A DNA stretch of 64,000 nt from Ruegeria arenilitoris (GTDB taxonomy: Bacteria > Pseudomonadota > Alphaproteobacteria > Rhodobacterales > Rhodobacteraceae). Within the stretch, counting starts at the first letter, position 1. Each line of letters begins with the position of its first letter. A model generated the notes under the pieces. It searched no databases. It was not told the DNA's origin and saw only the letters and a program-made list of their open reading frames with translations. The DNA lies in assembly GCF_013032445.1 (NCBI RefSeq), contig NZ_WQCA01000005.1, forward strand, positions 62,001-126,000. The letters are read 5' to 3'. The position numbers and the translations under genes are program-made. Of the stretch, positions 55,551 through 64,000 are shown piece after piece.

Positions 55551-55580
55551 AAAAATGGGCCGAAGACATCTTCGACCCAT
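55551..55580 (-). terminator. Rho-independent terminator of the acidic-protein gene
   Basis: On the minus strand ATGGG-T-CGAAGA-TG-TCTTCG-G-CCCAT is followed by TTTTTC: an 11-pair stem with one mismatch and a two-base turn. It lies 32 nt after the stop of the gene at 55612. Confidence 0.85.
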
Positions 55581-55611
55581 CCTCAATTGTATTGTTTAGC
55601 GAGAGGGGAGG

Positions 55612-57222
55612 TTACCCCGCGGCGCGCTCGTCATCCGGGCGGAAACCGATCTGAGTTGAGGCTGCAAAGCGTCCTCCGCCAGCCTTTTCGATCTTGCCGT
55701 CCCGCAGCAACTGACCGAATGAACGCAGGCTTTCTTCGCGATTGAATTCATCCTGCTTGAGCGAGCGAATTTTGTTCATCAGTTGCGGACGCGAAAACTG
55801 CTCCTGACCTTCGATAAAGGACAGGTAAGCGGCTGCCGCTTCCAGTAAGTCCGGTAGGGATTGTGCACCTTGTTCCTGTGCGAACAGGGCAAAACCACTT
55901 TCCTCCTCTGCAGTGTCCTCAGGCTGGGTCTCAGCCGAGACACGGCGAGGGGTTACAGGCCCGGCATCTTCGGTCTGGTTGTCGATGCGTTGTTCGGCCA
56001 CCAGTTTGAGCGGAGAGGAATCACTGCTGGGGCGGGCGCTAGTGACCTGTACCTCCGGTCGGCGCGGGCTTACGACTGAGGAGAGATCGCCACGATACTG
56101 CTGATCATCGTCGGCCTGAACGGTTTCACCTTTTTCGCTGCGTTCCGCCTCAGTAGCCGCGACGGCTGCGCGCAAATGGGTGTAGGCTTCCCGCTTGTCG
56201 CTGGTATCTGGGTCATCGAGATGTTCACCAACTTTGTCCATAAGGCGCGATACGTCATGGTCCAGGTCATGTTTGTCAGTTTCCGACTCACCGGCGCGAT
56301 CCGCCAGAATGGATTCCACATTTGAAATCTCGTCCAGAAGGTTGACCTCGTCTTCCTCGGTTATGACATCTTCAGCGGATTCAGAAACAGGTTCTTCATC
56401 ATCGCTGATGTCGCTGAGGATGTTGGCCACCTCTTCGTTTTCGTGTTCGGCTCCAGCAGTTTCGTCGAGGTCCGAGAACAAGACATCCAGCGAGGTTTCC
56501 TCATCTTCAGGTTCTTCCTCGACCACGGTGGAAGGGGTCTTGGAGTCTGAATTCTGGATTTCAACTTTGGGTTCCAAAATCGGCGCAGCCGTTTCTTCGA
56601 CTTCTTCGGCCTGAGGCGATTCAGGTTCTGCTTTTTCCCTGAAAGCGTCAGCAATTCCGGAAGTTGCGTCGGTTTCTGGTGTGTTCTCCAGATCAGCAGG
56701 GTCCAGCGAACCGGCGGCAAAAGCTGCGGCTACTGCATCTAACGGGCCAGCCTCGCTTTTCATCAGGGCTGTTTCTTCGTCCTCGGCGTAGATAACCGAG
56801 TTTTCTTCGGAATGAGATACAACGGCCCGGATGCGCTGCAGTTTGGCGGCGATGCTGTCAGCAGCCGGAGCAGGTGTATCTTCGACGGCTTCCGATTCAG
56901 TGATGGCAGGGGGAGAGGGGGGTGGTGTATTGATAACGTTCAGAGCCGGCGCACTGGTAGCAGGTTGGGTCGTGGCACGGATCAAAAGCCCGGCATCGCT
57001 CTGGCTTGCTTCAACCTTGCGAGAACCATCCCGCTTTGCGATCTTTGTCAGCATTTCCGTGTCGGGTTGCGGGGGTTCAGAACCAAAGTACCGATCATCA
57101 GCCGCGAGATCGCGAAAGTACTCGGCAATTGCTTTCATCGTCTCGAACGAATCGTCGAATCCTTCCAAAGTGCACGAGAAGGTTCCATAAGAGACGGTTA
57201 AAACCTTGTTATTCTGTACCAT
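55612..57222 (-). CDS. Long acidic protein, unknown function
   Basis: Protein of 536 residues. The N-terminal 60 (MVQNNKVLTVSYGTFSCTLEGFDDSFETMKAIAEYFRDLAADDRYFG) look folded; the middle (about 110-410) is low-complexity and very rich in Glu, Asp and Ser, probably disordered; the last 80 (ALFAQEQGAQSLPDLLEAAAAYLSFIEGQEQFSRPQLMNKIRSLKQDEFNREESLRSFGQLLRDGKIEKAGGGRFAAS) form a helical, possibly winged domain. The ATG at 57222 is chosen over a GTG at 57231. Known to me only as a conserved Rhodobacteraceae protein; no function assigned. Confidence 0.7.
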   Translation of the reverse strand: MVQNNKVLTVSYGTFSCTLEGFDDSFETMKAIAEYFRDLAADDRYFGSEPPQPDTEMLTKIAKRDGSRKVEASQSDAGLLIRATTQPATSAPALNVINTPPPSPPAITESEAVEDTPAPAADSIAAKLQRIRAVVSHSEENSVIYAEDEETALMKSEAGPLDAVAAAFAAGSLDPADLENTPETDATSGIADAFREKAEPESPQAEEVEETAAPILEPKVEIQNSDSKTPSTVVEEEPEDEETSLDVLFSDLDETAGAEHENEEVANILSDISDDEEPVSESAEDVITEEDEVNLLDEISNVESILADRAGESETDKHDLDHDVSRLMDKVGEHLDDPDTSDKREAYTHLRAAVAATEAERSEKGETVQADDDQQYRGDLSSVVSPRRPEVQVTSARPSSDSSPLKLVAEQRIDNQTEDAGPVTPRRVSAETQPEDTAEEESGFALFAQEQGAQSLPDLLEAAAAYLSFIEGQEQFSRPQLMNKIRSLKQDEFNREESLRSFGQLLRDGKIEKAGGGRFAASTQIGFRPDDERAAG

Positions 57223-57344
57223 CAGACGCACGTCCTTTACAAACTACAAGAGCCAATCTACCCGACGTCGGGCGCACCAATGGCTCGAAACTCTCAGCAT
57301 GAACCTATCATTTTGTGGTCTCAATGTGTCCAAATCCGGAAAAA

Positions 57345-58052
57345 ATGATCAATCTTAAAAAAAATGTGCCAATTGTGCGTTCTGAAGAGCCAATTGCATT
57401 GGTCGGAGGCGGTGAAATTGGTCCTGAAGACCTGAATCTGGCGCTGAATCGCGTCAAAATCGCTGTTGCCGCAGATGGTGGAGCGATTCCCTTGATGGAC
57501 TCGGGGCGGATGCCGGATGCCGTTATCGGTGACTTTGATTCGCTGAGCGGCACGTATCTTGATCGCATACCTGCAGACCGGTTGTTTCCGATACGTGAAC
57601 AAGACAGCACGGATTTCGACAAAGCTCTGCGCAGCATCGAAGCGCCGTTGGTGCTGGGTGTCGGGTTTCTCGGCGGGCGATTGGATCACCAGATGGCGGT
57701 ACTAAACGCTCTGGTACGACTGCAGGACCAGCCTTGCATCTTGTTCGGAGAGCATGAGGTAGTTTTCCATGCGCCGCCGCAGATTGGGCTGAACCTTACA
57801 GCCGGGGATGTGGTTTCATTGTTTCCGTTTCGGCGCGTAACCGGCCGCAGTAAAGGACTGGAATGGCCGATCGACGATCTGGTGCTGGAACCGAACGGTC
57901 GCGTGGGCACGTCTAATCGGGCGTTGTCTGAAGTCGAGTTGATAGTGGACGGGCCCGGCCTGTTGGCGATGGCGCCGCGTGACGCTTTGGATCACGTCAT
58001 GCAGGCGTTTCTGTCGGGGCAGACCGGGCGCTGGCCCGTTCGCGAAGAATGA
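57345..58052 (+). CDS. thiN: Thiamine diphosphokinase
   Basis: Converts thiamine to thiamine diphosphate, 235 residues. Conserved elements are ALVGGGEIG, VAADGGAIPLMDSGRMPDAVIGDFDSL, REQDSTDFDKALRSIEAP and GFLGGRLDHQMAVLNAL. The ATG at 57345 is a plausible start, though 57315 and 57324 are in frame. The 3' end overlaps the opposing DMT-permease gene by 56 bp, more than usual. Confidence 0.9.
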   Translation: MINLKKNVPIVRSEEPIALVGGGEIGPEDLNLALNRVKIAVAADGGAIPLMDSGRMPDAVIGDFDSLSGTYLDRIPADRLFPIREQDSTDFDKALRSIEAPLVLGVGFLGGRLDHQMAVLNALVRLQDQPCILFGEHEVVFHAPPQIGLNLTAGDVVSLFPFRRVTGRSKGLEWPIDDLVLEPNGRVGTSNRALSEVELIVDGPGLLAMAPRDALDHVMQAFLSGQTGRWPVREE

Positions 58053-58911
58053 CATAGAGACCGGCGGCCACGGTGATCGCGATTCCAAGCGCCGCGATTC
58101 CGTTGGGAAGGTCGTGAAAAATTATCCACCCGAACAGGGTTGCCACAGGTATTTCGAGATACTGCATCGGTGCCAAAGTCGCCGAGGGGGCGTAGCGCAG
58201 AGACCAGGTCATGAACAAATGCGCGACGGTGCCCAGAAGGCCGACAGCGATCAGCAGCAAATGGGTATCCGGATGCGGCGCGATCAGAGAGACCGACCGA
58301 ACCTCGTTGAACGAGCCGATCAACAGCATTGGCAACAGCAAGACGCTTGCCATCGCTCCAGACACCGCTTGCAAGGAAATCGGGTCAGTTTCTTTCGCGA
58401 TTTGGCGCGTCACCAACATGAACAAGGAAAACAACAATGCGACCAAAAGGGGGAGCAGTGCTGCTGCACCCACCTGAACAAAGCTGGGTTGGATGACCAG
58501 TAGTGTGCCTACAAAGCCGACAGCACAGGCGACAAGGCGGCGTAGGCCGACCTCTTCGTTCAATACGTATTTGCCTAACAACAGCATGATGAAGGGCATC
58601 ACAAAGGCGATAGCTACGGCGTCTGCCAGGGGTAGAAATCTTAACGCGCTGAACATTGCCGTGATGGCGACGATGTGCAGGACCGTACGTATGAAGGTTA
58701 GCCGCAGAATACGGCCTGACATGCGCCAGGGGCGACCGGTAAAGGCGACCAGCGGAGCTAAGATCAGAGCCTGAACGGCAAAGCGTACGAAGACGAGCAT
58801 CCCGATCGGGGTTGTTTCAGCCAATAGCTTCGCAGTCGCGTCGCCCAACGGGGCGAAGACGCAAAACCCAAGCATCAGGACGATGCCAAAGACCGGACGA
58901 TCCTGTGTCAT
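57997..58911 (-). CDS. DMT-superfamily (EamA) transporter
   Basis: Membrane protein of 304 residues with about ten hydrophobic segments arranged as two EamA repeats. The first runs MLGFCVFAPLGDATAKLLAETTPIGMLVFVRFAVQALILAPLV...ITAMFSALRFLPLADAVAIAFVMPFIMLLLGKYVLNEEVGLRR; the second VALLFSLFMLVTRQIAKETDPISLQAVSGAMA...LRYAPSATLAPMQYLEIPVATLFGWIIFHDLPNGIAALGIAI. Exports or imports small metabolites; substrate unknown. The ATG at 58911 is used. Confidence 0.9.
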   Translation of the reverse strand: MTQDRPVFGIVLMLGFCVFAPLGDATAKLLAETTPIGMLVFVRFAVQALILAPLVAFTGRPWRMSGRILRLTFIRTVLHIVAITAMFSALRFLPLADAVAIAFVMPFIMLLLGKYVLNEEVGLRRLVACAVGFVGTLLVIQPSFVQVGAAALLPLLVALLFSLFMLVTRQIAKETDPISLQAVSGAMASVLLLPMLLIGSFNEVRSVSLIAPHPDTHLLLIAVGLLGTVAHLFMTWSLRYAPSATLAPMQYLEIPVATLFGWIIFHDLPNGIAALGIAITVAAGLYVILRERASARSAPTETPA

Positions 58912-58951
58912 GTGCGCGACGCTAAGGGTTTTGTCACTTGGTTGAAAGCGC

Positions 58952-59362
58952 TCAAGGCAGGGGCTGAACCTTGGTGTAGTCCGGCCCAATGCAGGTGGGC
59001 AGGTTGTCGCCCAGTTTCAACCAACGCAGCTTTTCCTCATGTGCCACGTGCAGTGTGGGTTCAAGCTGGTTCGGGTCCTCAAGCGTCGCCACGTACAGGT
59101 GCAACACATCCGACATCGACTGTGAGCGGAACGAGATCGGCGTTCCGCAGTTCGGGCAAAAGCTGCGCTCGACCCCGGGCGAGGAGTTGAAGGTTTTCGG
59201 CGCCTCGCCGGTCCAGCGCCACTGGCCGTCGCGCACGCCGAAATAGGTGGTCATCGGTGCCGCACACTGCCGCCTGCAACTGTCGCAATGGCAGGTGACG
59301 CAGGACAGGGCCGGAGGGTCGACCTCGTACCGGATTGTGCCGCACAGACAATGACCGCGCAT
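58952..59362 (-). CDS. GFA/CENP-V domain protein
   Basis: Zinc protein of 136 residues of the glutathione-dependent formaldehyde-activating family. Cysteines are arranged as GHCLCGTIRYEV, CVTCHCDSCRRQCAAPMTTYFGV and SFCPNCGTPISFRS, giving two zinc sites. Many members have no proven formaldehyde role. Located between the DMT permease and sdaA on the same strand. Confidence 0.92.
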   Translation of the reverse strand: MRGHCLCGTIRYEVDPPALSCVTCHCDSCRRQCAAPMTTYFGVRDGQWRWTGEAPKTFNSSPGVERSFCPNCGTPISFRSQSMSDVLHLYVATLEDPNQLEPTLHVAHEEKLRWLKLGDNLPTCIGPDYTKVQPLP

Positions 59363-59384
59363 GGTATCCCCTCCTGTTGTGGCG

Positions 59385-60758
59385 TCAGCAGTTGGGTACG
59401 TTTACCGCCAGACCGCCCAAAGACGTTTCCTTGTACTTTTCGTGCATATCATGCCCAGTCTGGCGCATGGTTTCGATTGCCGCGTCCAGCGGAACGAAAT
59501 GCTGGCCGTCACCGCGCAGCGCCAGCGAAGCCGCCGAAACCGCCTTGATCGCCGCCAGCCCGTTGCGTTCGATGCAGGGCACCTGGACCAACCCTTTGAC
59601 GGGGTCGCAGGTCATGCCCAGATGATGCTCCAGCGCGATCTCGGCGGCGTTTTCCACCTGTTCCGGTGTACCGCCCATCACGGCGCACAGACCTGCCGCA
59701 GCCATCGCAGACGCGCTGCCAACCTCGGCTTGACAGCCTGCCTCAGCGCCCGAGATCGAGGCGTTGTATTTGACCAGACCGCCAATGGCGGCAGCGGTCA
59801 GCAGGAAATCCTCGACATGGCTTTCCGAGGCCCCCGGCACGTGGTCGAGGTAATACCGGAGCACCGCAGGCAGCGTGCCCGCCGCACCATTGGTCGGCGC
59901 AGTGACGACCTGACCACCGGCAGCGTTTTCCTCGTTCACCGCCATGGCATAGACGCTCATCCAGTCATTGATGGTGTGGGGCGCGTTCAGGTTCATGCCC
60001 CGTTCGGCCAGCAGAGCTTCGTGAATGCCCTTGGCGCGGCGACGCACGTTCAGGCCGCCGGGCAGGATGCCGTCCGTCTTCAGGCCGCGTTCGATGCAAT
60101 CGTTCATGACCTCCCAAAGGCGCGCGGTGCCTTTGGCGAAACTGACCGGGCAGCCTCGGGCGACTTCGTTTTCGCGCTTCATCTGGGCGATGCTCTTGCC
60201 GCTGGCATTCGCCATCTTCAGCATCTCTGCCGCTGAGTGGAACGGGTAGGGCACGGGCGCGCCGTCGTTGGTATCTTTGCCCTCGGCCAGTTCCTCTTCG
60301 GTCAGGACAAAGCCGCCGCCGACCGAGTAATAGACCTGCCGCAGGATCACATCGCCCTGTGCGTCGGTTGCCATCAGGATCATGCCGTTGGCGTGACCGG
60401 GCAGGTTGTGATCGTAATCGAAGATCAGGTCGGTCTTGGGATCGAAATGCAGCGTCGGCAGACCTTTGGGCGTAACCGTATGGGTCTTGCTGATCTCAGC
60501 CAGCGCGACCTCGGCCTTTTCGTTGTCGTAGGTATCCGGCACGAAACCGGCCAGCCCGAGGATGGTGGCACGGTCGGTCGCGTGGCCAACTCCGGTAAAT
60601 GCCAGTGACCCGTGCAGCGATCCGCGTAGCCCCGCGAATTCGAACGGCGACGCGCGCATCAGGTCCAGAAACCGGGCGGCCGCAACCATCGGCCCCATGG
60701 TGTGAGACGAAGACGGGCCGATGCCCACTTTGAACATATCGAAGACAGATAGAAACAT
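59385..60758 (-). CDS. sdaA: L-serine ammonia-lyase (SdaA type)
   Basis: Iron-sulfur enzyme converting serine to pyruvate and ammonia, 457 residues, single-chain form. Domain order: N-terminal beta domain ([19 protein letters not shown]) and catalytic alpha domain with [40 protein letters not shown] and [17 protein letters not shown]. The three cluster cysteines lie in these last motifs. It begins 1 bp after the GST stop, so it is the second gene of a pair. Confidence 0.96.
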   Translation of the reverse strand: MFLSVFDMFKVGIGPSSSHTMGPMVAAARFLDLMRASPFEFAGLRGSLHGSLAFTGVGHATDRATILGLAGFVPDTYDNEKAEVALAEISKTHTVTPKGLPTLHFDPKTDLIFDYDHNLPGHANGMILMATDAQGDVILRQVYYSVGGGFVLTEEELAEGKDTNDGAPVPYPFHSAAEMLKMANASGKSIAQMKRENEVARGCPVSFAKGTARLWEVMNDCIERGLKTDGILPGGLNVRRRAKGIHEALLAERGMNLNAPHTINDWMSVYAMAVNEENAAGGQVVTAPTNGAAGTLPAVLRYYLDHVPGASESHVEDFLLTAAAIGGLVKYNASISGAEAGCQAEVGSASAMAAAGLCAVMGGTPEQVENAAEIALEHHLGMTCDPVKGLVQVPCIERNGLAAIKAVSAASLALRGDGQHFVPLDAAIETMRQTGHDMHEKYKETSLGGLAVNVPNC

Positions 60759-60759
60759 G

Positions 60760-61461
60760 TCAGGTAGCTGAGCCTTCTTGAGGAGTAGCGTAACTCGGGG
60801 AGGTGAATGGTGTAACCCCTAACCCTTCGGCCGCGATGGCGGCTTGGGTTGCGGGGCGGGTTTCAAGCTGTGTCAGGATCGCTTGCAGATGAGGTGTGTC
60901 CGACAGCTGATACCAACTGCGGTCGGCGTTGGCAGGGTACAGCGCCATCCACCGCATCTGGCAAGCCAGATAGTAGGTCAGAACCGAGGGCTGCTCTGGG
61001 TGCAGCCAGTTTGGTGCGCTTTTCGCTTCAGCATCCAGAACCTGCAGATGTCGGCGCAGGCGCGGGCGGATACCTTCGCGCAGGATGTCGGCCTGTGCGG
61101 CGTCGATATATTTCTCAGCGTAGAACAGAATGCGCAGGTCGGCGTGCAGCGTGTTGGATGCAAAAAACAACCATTTCAGAAACGCTGCCCGCTCCGGTGC
61201 TTCGGGGGAAGGGGCCAGTTTCTCATGCGTGTCGGCTAGCCACAACAGGATGGCCGCCGTTTCAAAGATCGGTCCCTGAGGAGTCTCTAGCACCGGAATC
61301 AGCCCGTTCGGGTTCAAGTGCCTATAGGCCGCACTGTCCTGTTCATTCTGACGGCGGTCCACCAGAGTGGTTTCATAGGGCAGGCCCATCTCTTCCAACG
61401 CCAGTCTGATCGCCAGAGAGGCGTTATCGGGGGCATAGTGCAGGCGATATGGCGCGGTCAT
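60760..61461 (-). CDS. Glutathione S-transferase family protein
   Basis: Protein of 233 residues: thioredoxin-like N-domain (YRLHYAPDNASLAIRLALEEMGLPYETTLVDRRQNEQDSAAYRHLNPNGLIPVLETPQGPIFETAAILLWLAD) with the ES/ET glutathione site, and an all-helical C-domain. Possible catalytic residue is Tyr or Ser near the N-terminus. The ATG at 61461 was used; the longer frame upstream is unlike the family. Upstream of sdaA in a likely operon. Confidence 0.88.
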   Translation of the reverse strand: MTAPYRLHYAPDNASLAIRLALEEMGLPYETTLVDRRQNEQDSAAYRHLNPNGLIPVLETPQGPIFETAAILLWLADTHEKLAPSPEAPERAAFLKWLFFASNTLHADLRILFYAEKYIDAAQADILREGIRPRLRRHLQVLDAEAKSAPNWLHPEQPSVLTYYLACQMRWMALYPANADRSWYQLSDTPHLQAILTQLETRPATQAAIAAEGLGVTPFTSPSYATPQEGSAT

Positions 61462-61628
61462 AAAATCTATGTATATCGCCGGGGCCTCTGCGAAAGCCTC
61501 GATTGCGACGTTTCCAATCGGAAACGCGTATTTTCGATAGATGTTTGGGTGGCGGTGGGGCGAATTGGCTCTCGCAGTCGTCGGTTGCATTCCGTATAAA
61601 CCCTGCAGCAATACAGGGAAACGCTGCC

Positions 61629-62414
61629 ATGACCCGAGATATGTCCCCCATCGACAAGGCTAAGTATGTCGCCGCGCGCCGTGCCGCTGATTTGGTTCAG
61701 GATGGAATGCGCGTCGGGTTGGGCACCGGATCGACCGCCGCCTGGATGGTGCGTCGCCTGGGTGAGCGGGTGCAGACCGAAGGGCTGCGGGTGAAGGGGG
61801 TGCCGACCTCAATCCGAACAGCACAATTGGCCCGCGAAGTCGGGATCGAGGTGGTCTCGCTGGATCAGGCGGGGTGGCTGGATTTGACCATCGACGGCGC
61901 GGATGAGTTTGACGGCGAACTGAACTTGATCAAGGGCGGTGGCGGCGCGCATCTGCAGGAAAAGATCGTGGCCACGGCCAGCGACCAGATGGTGGTGATA
62001 GCCGATGCCGGTAAAGAGGTCGAAACGCTGGGTGCTTTCCCTCTGCCGGTCGAAGTGATCCCTTTTGGCTGGCAGACCACGCGGACCCTGATCGAAGAGA
62101 CGCTGGACACGATGGATGTTCTGGGCAACTCGGCAATGCTCAGGATGCATGGCGAAGCGCCTTTTGTAACCGACGAGGGCAACCACATTCTGGACCTGCA
62201 TCTGCAGCGCATCGGGAATGCGCGACAGCTGGCCTTGGTGCTTAATCAGGTGCCGGGTGTGGTCGAAAACGGGCTGTTCATCGACATCTGTGACAAAGTT
62301 GTGATTGGTCACGGCGATGGCCGGGTTGAACTGCGCGACATCAACGCGGGCACAACCGAACTGGACCAACTGGTTGAGGGTGGAGACAACCTGTTCTCGG
62401 ACTTGGCGGATTGA
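61629..62414 (+). CDS. rpiA: Ribose-5-phosphate isomerase A
   Basis: Interconverts ribose 5-phosphate and ribulose 5-phosphate, 261 residues. The motifs are GLGTGSTAAWMVRRL, TIDGADEFDGELNLIKGGGGAHLQEKIVA and a C-terminal NGLFIDICDKVVIG. The catalytic Asp and Lys lie in the second motif. It starts at the ATG after GGGAAACGCTGCC. Followed by gor after 141 bp. Confidence 0.95.
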   Translation: MTRDMSPIDKAKYVAARRAADLVQDGMRVGLGTGSTAAWMVRRLGERVQTEGLRVKGVPTSIRTAQLAREVGIEVVSLDQAGWLDLTIDGADEFDGELNLIKGGGGAHLQEKIVATASDQMVVIADAGKEVETLGAFPLPVEVIPFGWQTTRTLIEETLDTMDVLGNSAMLRMHGEAPFVTDEGNHILDLHLQRIGNARQLALVLNQVPGVVENGLFIDICDKVVIGHGDGRVELRDINAGTTELDQLVEGGDNLFSDLAD

Positions 62415-62555
62415 GACCGGCGCGAGAGCAGAAGTGGGAAACAGACTTGCAGGCAGTGCTTTAGGTGAAGTTTACACACCGCCAAGGGTTGGCAGCGCGT
62501 CTTTAGACCCCAGATAATCATCGAATTTTGGCCTGACGAAGTAAAGGAACTCAGG

Positions 62556-63914
62556 ATGAGCTTTGACTATGATCTGTTCGTCATCGGAGGCGGCTCTGGC
62601 GGGGTCCGTGCAGCACGTGTGGCGGCTGGTGAAAACGGCGCCAAAGTGGCGTTGGCCGAAGAGGACCGCTATGGCGGGACCTGTGTTATCCGGGGGTGTG
62701 TGCCGAAAAAGCTGATGGTGTTTGCCAGCGAATTCTCGGGCATGGTCGGGGATGCGCAGGCCTATGGATGGGATATCCAGTCCGGTGCGTTGGATTGGAA
62801 AACGTTCCACGGCAAGCTGGTAACGGAACTGGACCGGCTGGAAGGCATCTATCGCAACATCCTCAAGAACAACGGTGTCGAGAGTTTTGATCAACGTGCG
62901 CAGATTGTAGACGCGCATACCGTCGAACTGGCCGATGGCACCCGCAAGACGGCCAAACATATCTTGATCGCCACTGGTGGCCGTCCGGTTGTGCCCGAAT
63001 TTCCGGGCTCGGAACTGGCCATCACCTCAAACGAGATTTTCCATCTGGAGAAGCTGCCGGAAAGCATCCTGATCGTGGGCGGTGGTTACATCGCCAGCGA
63101 GTTCGCCGGGATCATGAACGGGATGGGCGTGAAAACCACTCAGTTCTATCGCGGCGCGCAAATCCTGCGCGGGTTCGATGAAGAAGCGCGCGGGCTGATC
63201 AGCGAAGAGATGTGCCAGAACGGCATCGACCTGCATCTTGGCACAAATGTGCTCGAGATGAAAAAGCAGGGCGACAAGATTTGGGTCAAAGCCACCAATG
63301 GAACCGAACAGGTTTTTGACGTGGTCATGTATGCCACCGGGCGCGCGCCGAACGCCGACAAACTGGGCCTTGAGGCCGTAGGTGTCGAACGTGGTCGCAA
63401 GGGTGAGATCGTGGTGGACGAATACAGCCAGACCGGCGTGCCCTCGATCTATGCCATCGGGGATGTGACCGACCGAGTGAATCTGACCCCGGTTGCGATC
63501 CGCGAAGGTATGGCGTTCGTTGAGACGGTGTTCAAAGGCAACCCGACGCCTGTGGATCATGAGCTGATCCCGACCGCGATCTTCACGCAGCCGGAATTCG
63601 GCACCGTGGGTCTCAGCGAGGAAGACGCCGCGGCACAAGAGCCGATTGAGGTTTACGCAACTTCATTCAAGCCGATGCAGAAGGCCTTCGCTGGCGGCAC
63701 GCAGCGCGTATTGATGAAGCTGATTGTCAGTCAGGCAACCCGAAAGGTGCTGGGCTGTCACATTGTCGCTCCGGGCGCGGGTGAGATGATCCAGCTAGCC
63801 GGAATTGCGGTCAAGATGGGCGCAACCAAGGAAGATTTCGACCGTACGGTTGCAGTTCACCCGGTCATGGCGGAAGAGCTGGTGACAATGCGGCAACCTG
63901 TTCGCACTGCTTGA
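62556..63914 (+). CDS. gor: Glutathione-disulfide reductase
   Basis: FAD-dependent reductase of 452 residues. FAD loop FVIGGGSGGVRAARVAA at residues 8-24, the redox disulfide GGTCVIRGCVPKKLM near 42-56, the NADPH loop IVGGGYIASEFAGIMNGMG near 172, and the C-terminal HPVMAEELVTM with the catalytic His. Uses NADPH to recycle glutathione. AAGGAAC is 6 nt before the ATG. Confidence 0.95.
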   Translation: MSFDYDLFVIGGGSGGVRAARVAAGENGAKVALAEEDRYGGTCVIRGCVPKKLMVFASEFSGMVGDAQAYGWDIQSGALDWKTFHGKLVTELDRLEGIYRNILKNNGVESFDQRAQIVDAHTVELADGTRKTAKHILIATGGRPVVPEFPGSELAITSNEIFHLEKLPESILIVGGGYIASEFAGIMNGMGVKTTQFYRGAQILRGFDEEARGLISEEMCQNGIDLHLGTNVLEMKKQGDKIWVKATNGTEQVFDVVMYATGRAPNADKLGLEAVGVERGRKGEIVVDEYSQTGVPSIYAIGDVTDRVNLTPVAIREGMAFVETVFKGNPTPVDHELIPTAIFTQPEFGTVGLSEEDAAAQEPIEVYATSFKPMQKAFAGGTQRVLMKLIVSQATRKVLGCHIVAPGAGEMIQLAGIAVKMGATKEDFDRTVAVHPVMAEELVTMRQPVRTA

Positions 63915-63986
63915 TTTGCAACTGCGCGCACACAAGTTACAAGGGAACCCGTGATCACACGGTCCAACACAAGGGAATAGATACAT

Positions 63987-64000
63987 ATGGCGGGCAACAG
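63987..64000 (+). CDS. Start of a further gene (partial)
   Basis: ATG GCG GGC AAC preceded by AAGGGA at suitable spacing, 72 bp after the gor stop. Only four and a half codons are visible, so nothing can be said about the product. Confidence 0.4.

Overview
The window looks like a chromosomal segment of a Roseobacter-clade alphaproteobacterium (Rhodobacteraceae, Ruegeria-like). This rests on high GC, alphaproteobacterial gene orders (hom-glpX-recJ, dnaG-rpoD, nrdR-ribD with ribE-ribB-ribH-nusB, purA followed by a DUF2842-type gene), a tRNA-His without G-1/C73, and clustered GANTC sites. No transposase, integrase, rRNA or CRISPR array was found. All family names come from reading translations; no database search was run.

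Region by region. 1-3731 (-): a glycerol-type ABC importer (binding protein, then two ATPases, the last cut by the window edge). 3975-11361 (+): a complete operon for a V/A-type rotary ATPase in the order B-D-I-K-E-X-A, where X is a DUF2764-like protein. This is the most unusual block; it ends 8 bp before two identical tRNA-Glu genes. 11640-15813 (-): recJ, glpX, hom. 15942-18413: small lipoprotein, TetR regulator with a strong operator palindrome, pirin, membrane protein. 18394-21255 (-): three Tad-pilus-type genes (a vWA TadG-like protein and two TadE-like proteins). 21583-27604 (+): glutamate dehydrogenase, a small exported protein, dnaG, rpoD and a clear terminator. 27758-30988: AraC-type regulator, DCC/DUF4166 pair, exported protein, YjbQ.

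31109-40184: the nrdR-ribD and ribE-ribB-ribH-nusB genes, separated by an opposing capsule export set (kpsC, wza-like, kpsS). 40245-42928: small membrane protein, an intergenic space with nested helices (possible RNA), an ArsR/AHSA1 pair, MmcB-like protein, GNAT, tRNA-His. 43031-46317 (-): a polar amino-acid ABC importer in which one permease seems to lack a normal start codon. 46464-48995 (-): PhnD-like protein, two TerB-like proteins, an ICL/PEP-mutase family protein. 49099-51267 (-): pyrG and secG. 51419-53042 (+): cobalt-type nitrile hydratase operon. 53255-64000: purA, DUF2842, GNAT, a long acidic protein, thiN, a DMT permease, GFA protein, sdaA, GST, rpiA, gor and the first codons of one more gene.

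How it fits together: most of the window is housekeeping (replication and transcription start, riboflavin, CTP, AMP, pentose phosphate, redox) plus nutrient uptake (glycerol, amino acids, nitriles). The accessory layer is the V-type ATPase, the capsule exporter, the Tad genes and the nitrile hydratase. Regulatory points visible in the DNA are the rpoD leader (three GANTC sites in overlapping inverted repeats), TetR and ArsR operators, and stable hairpins directly after both ABC binding-protein genes.
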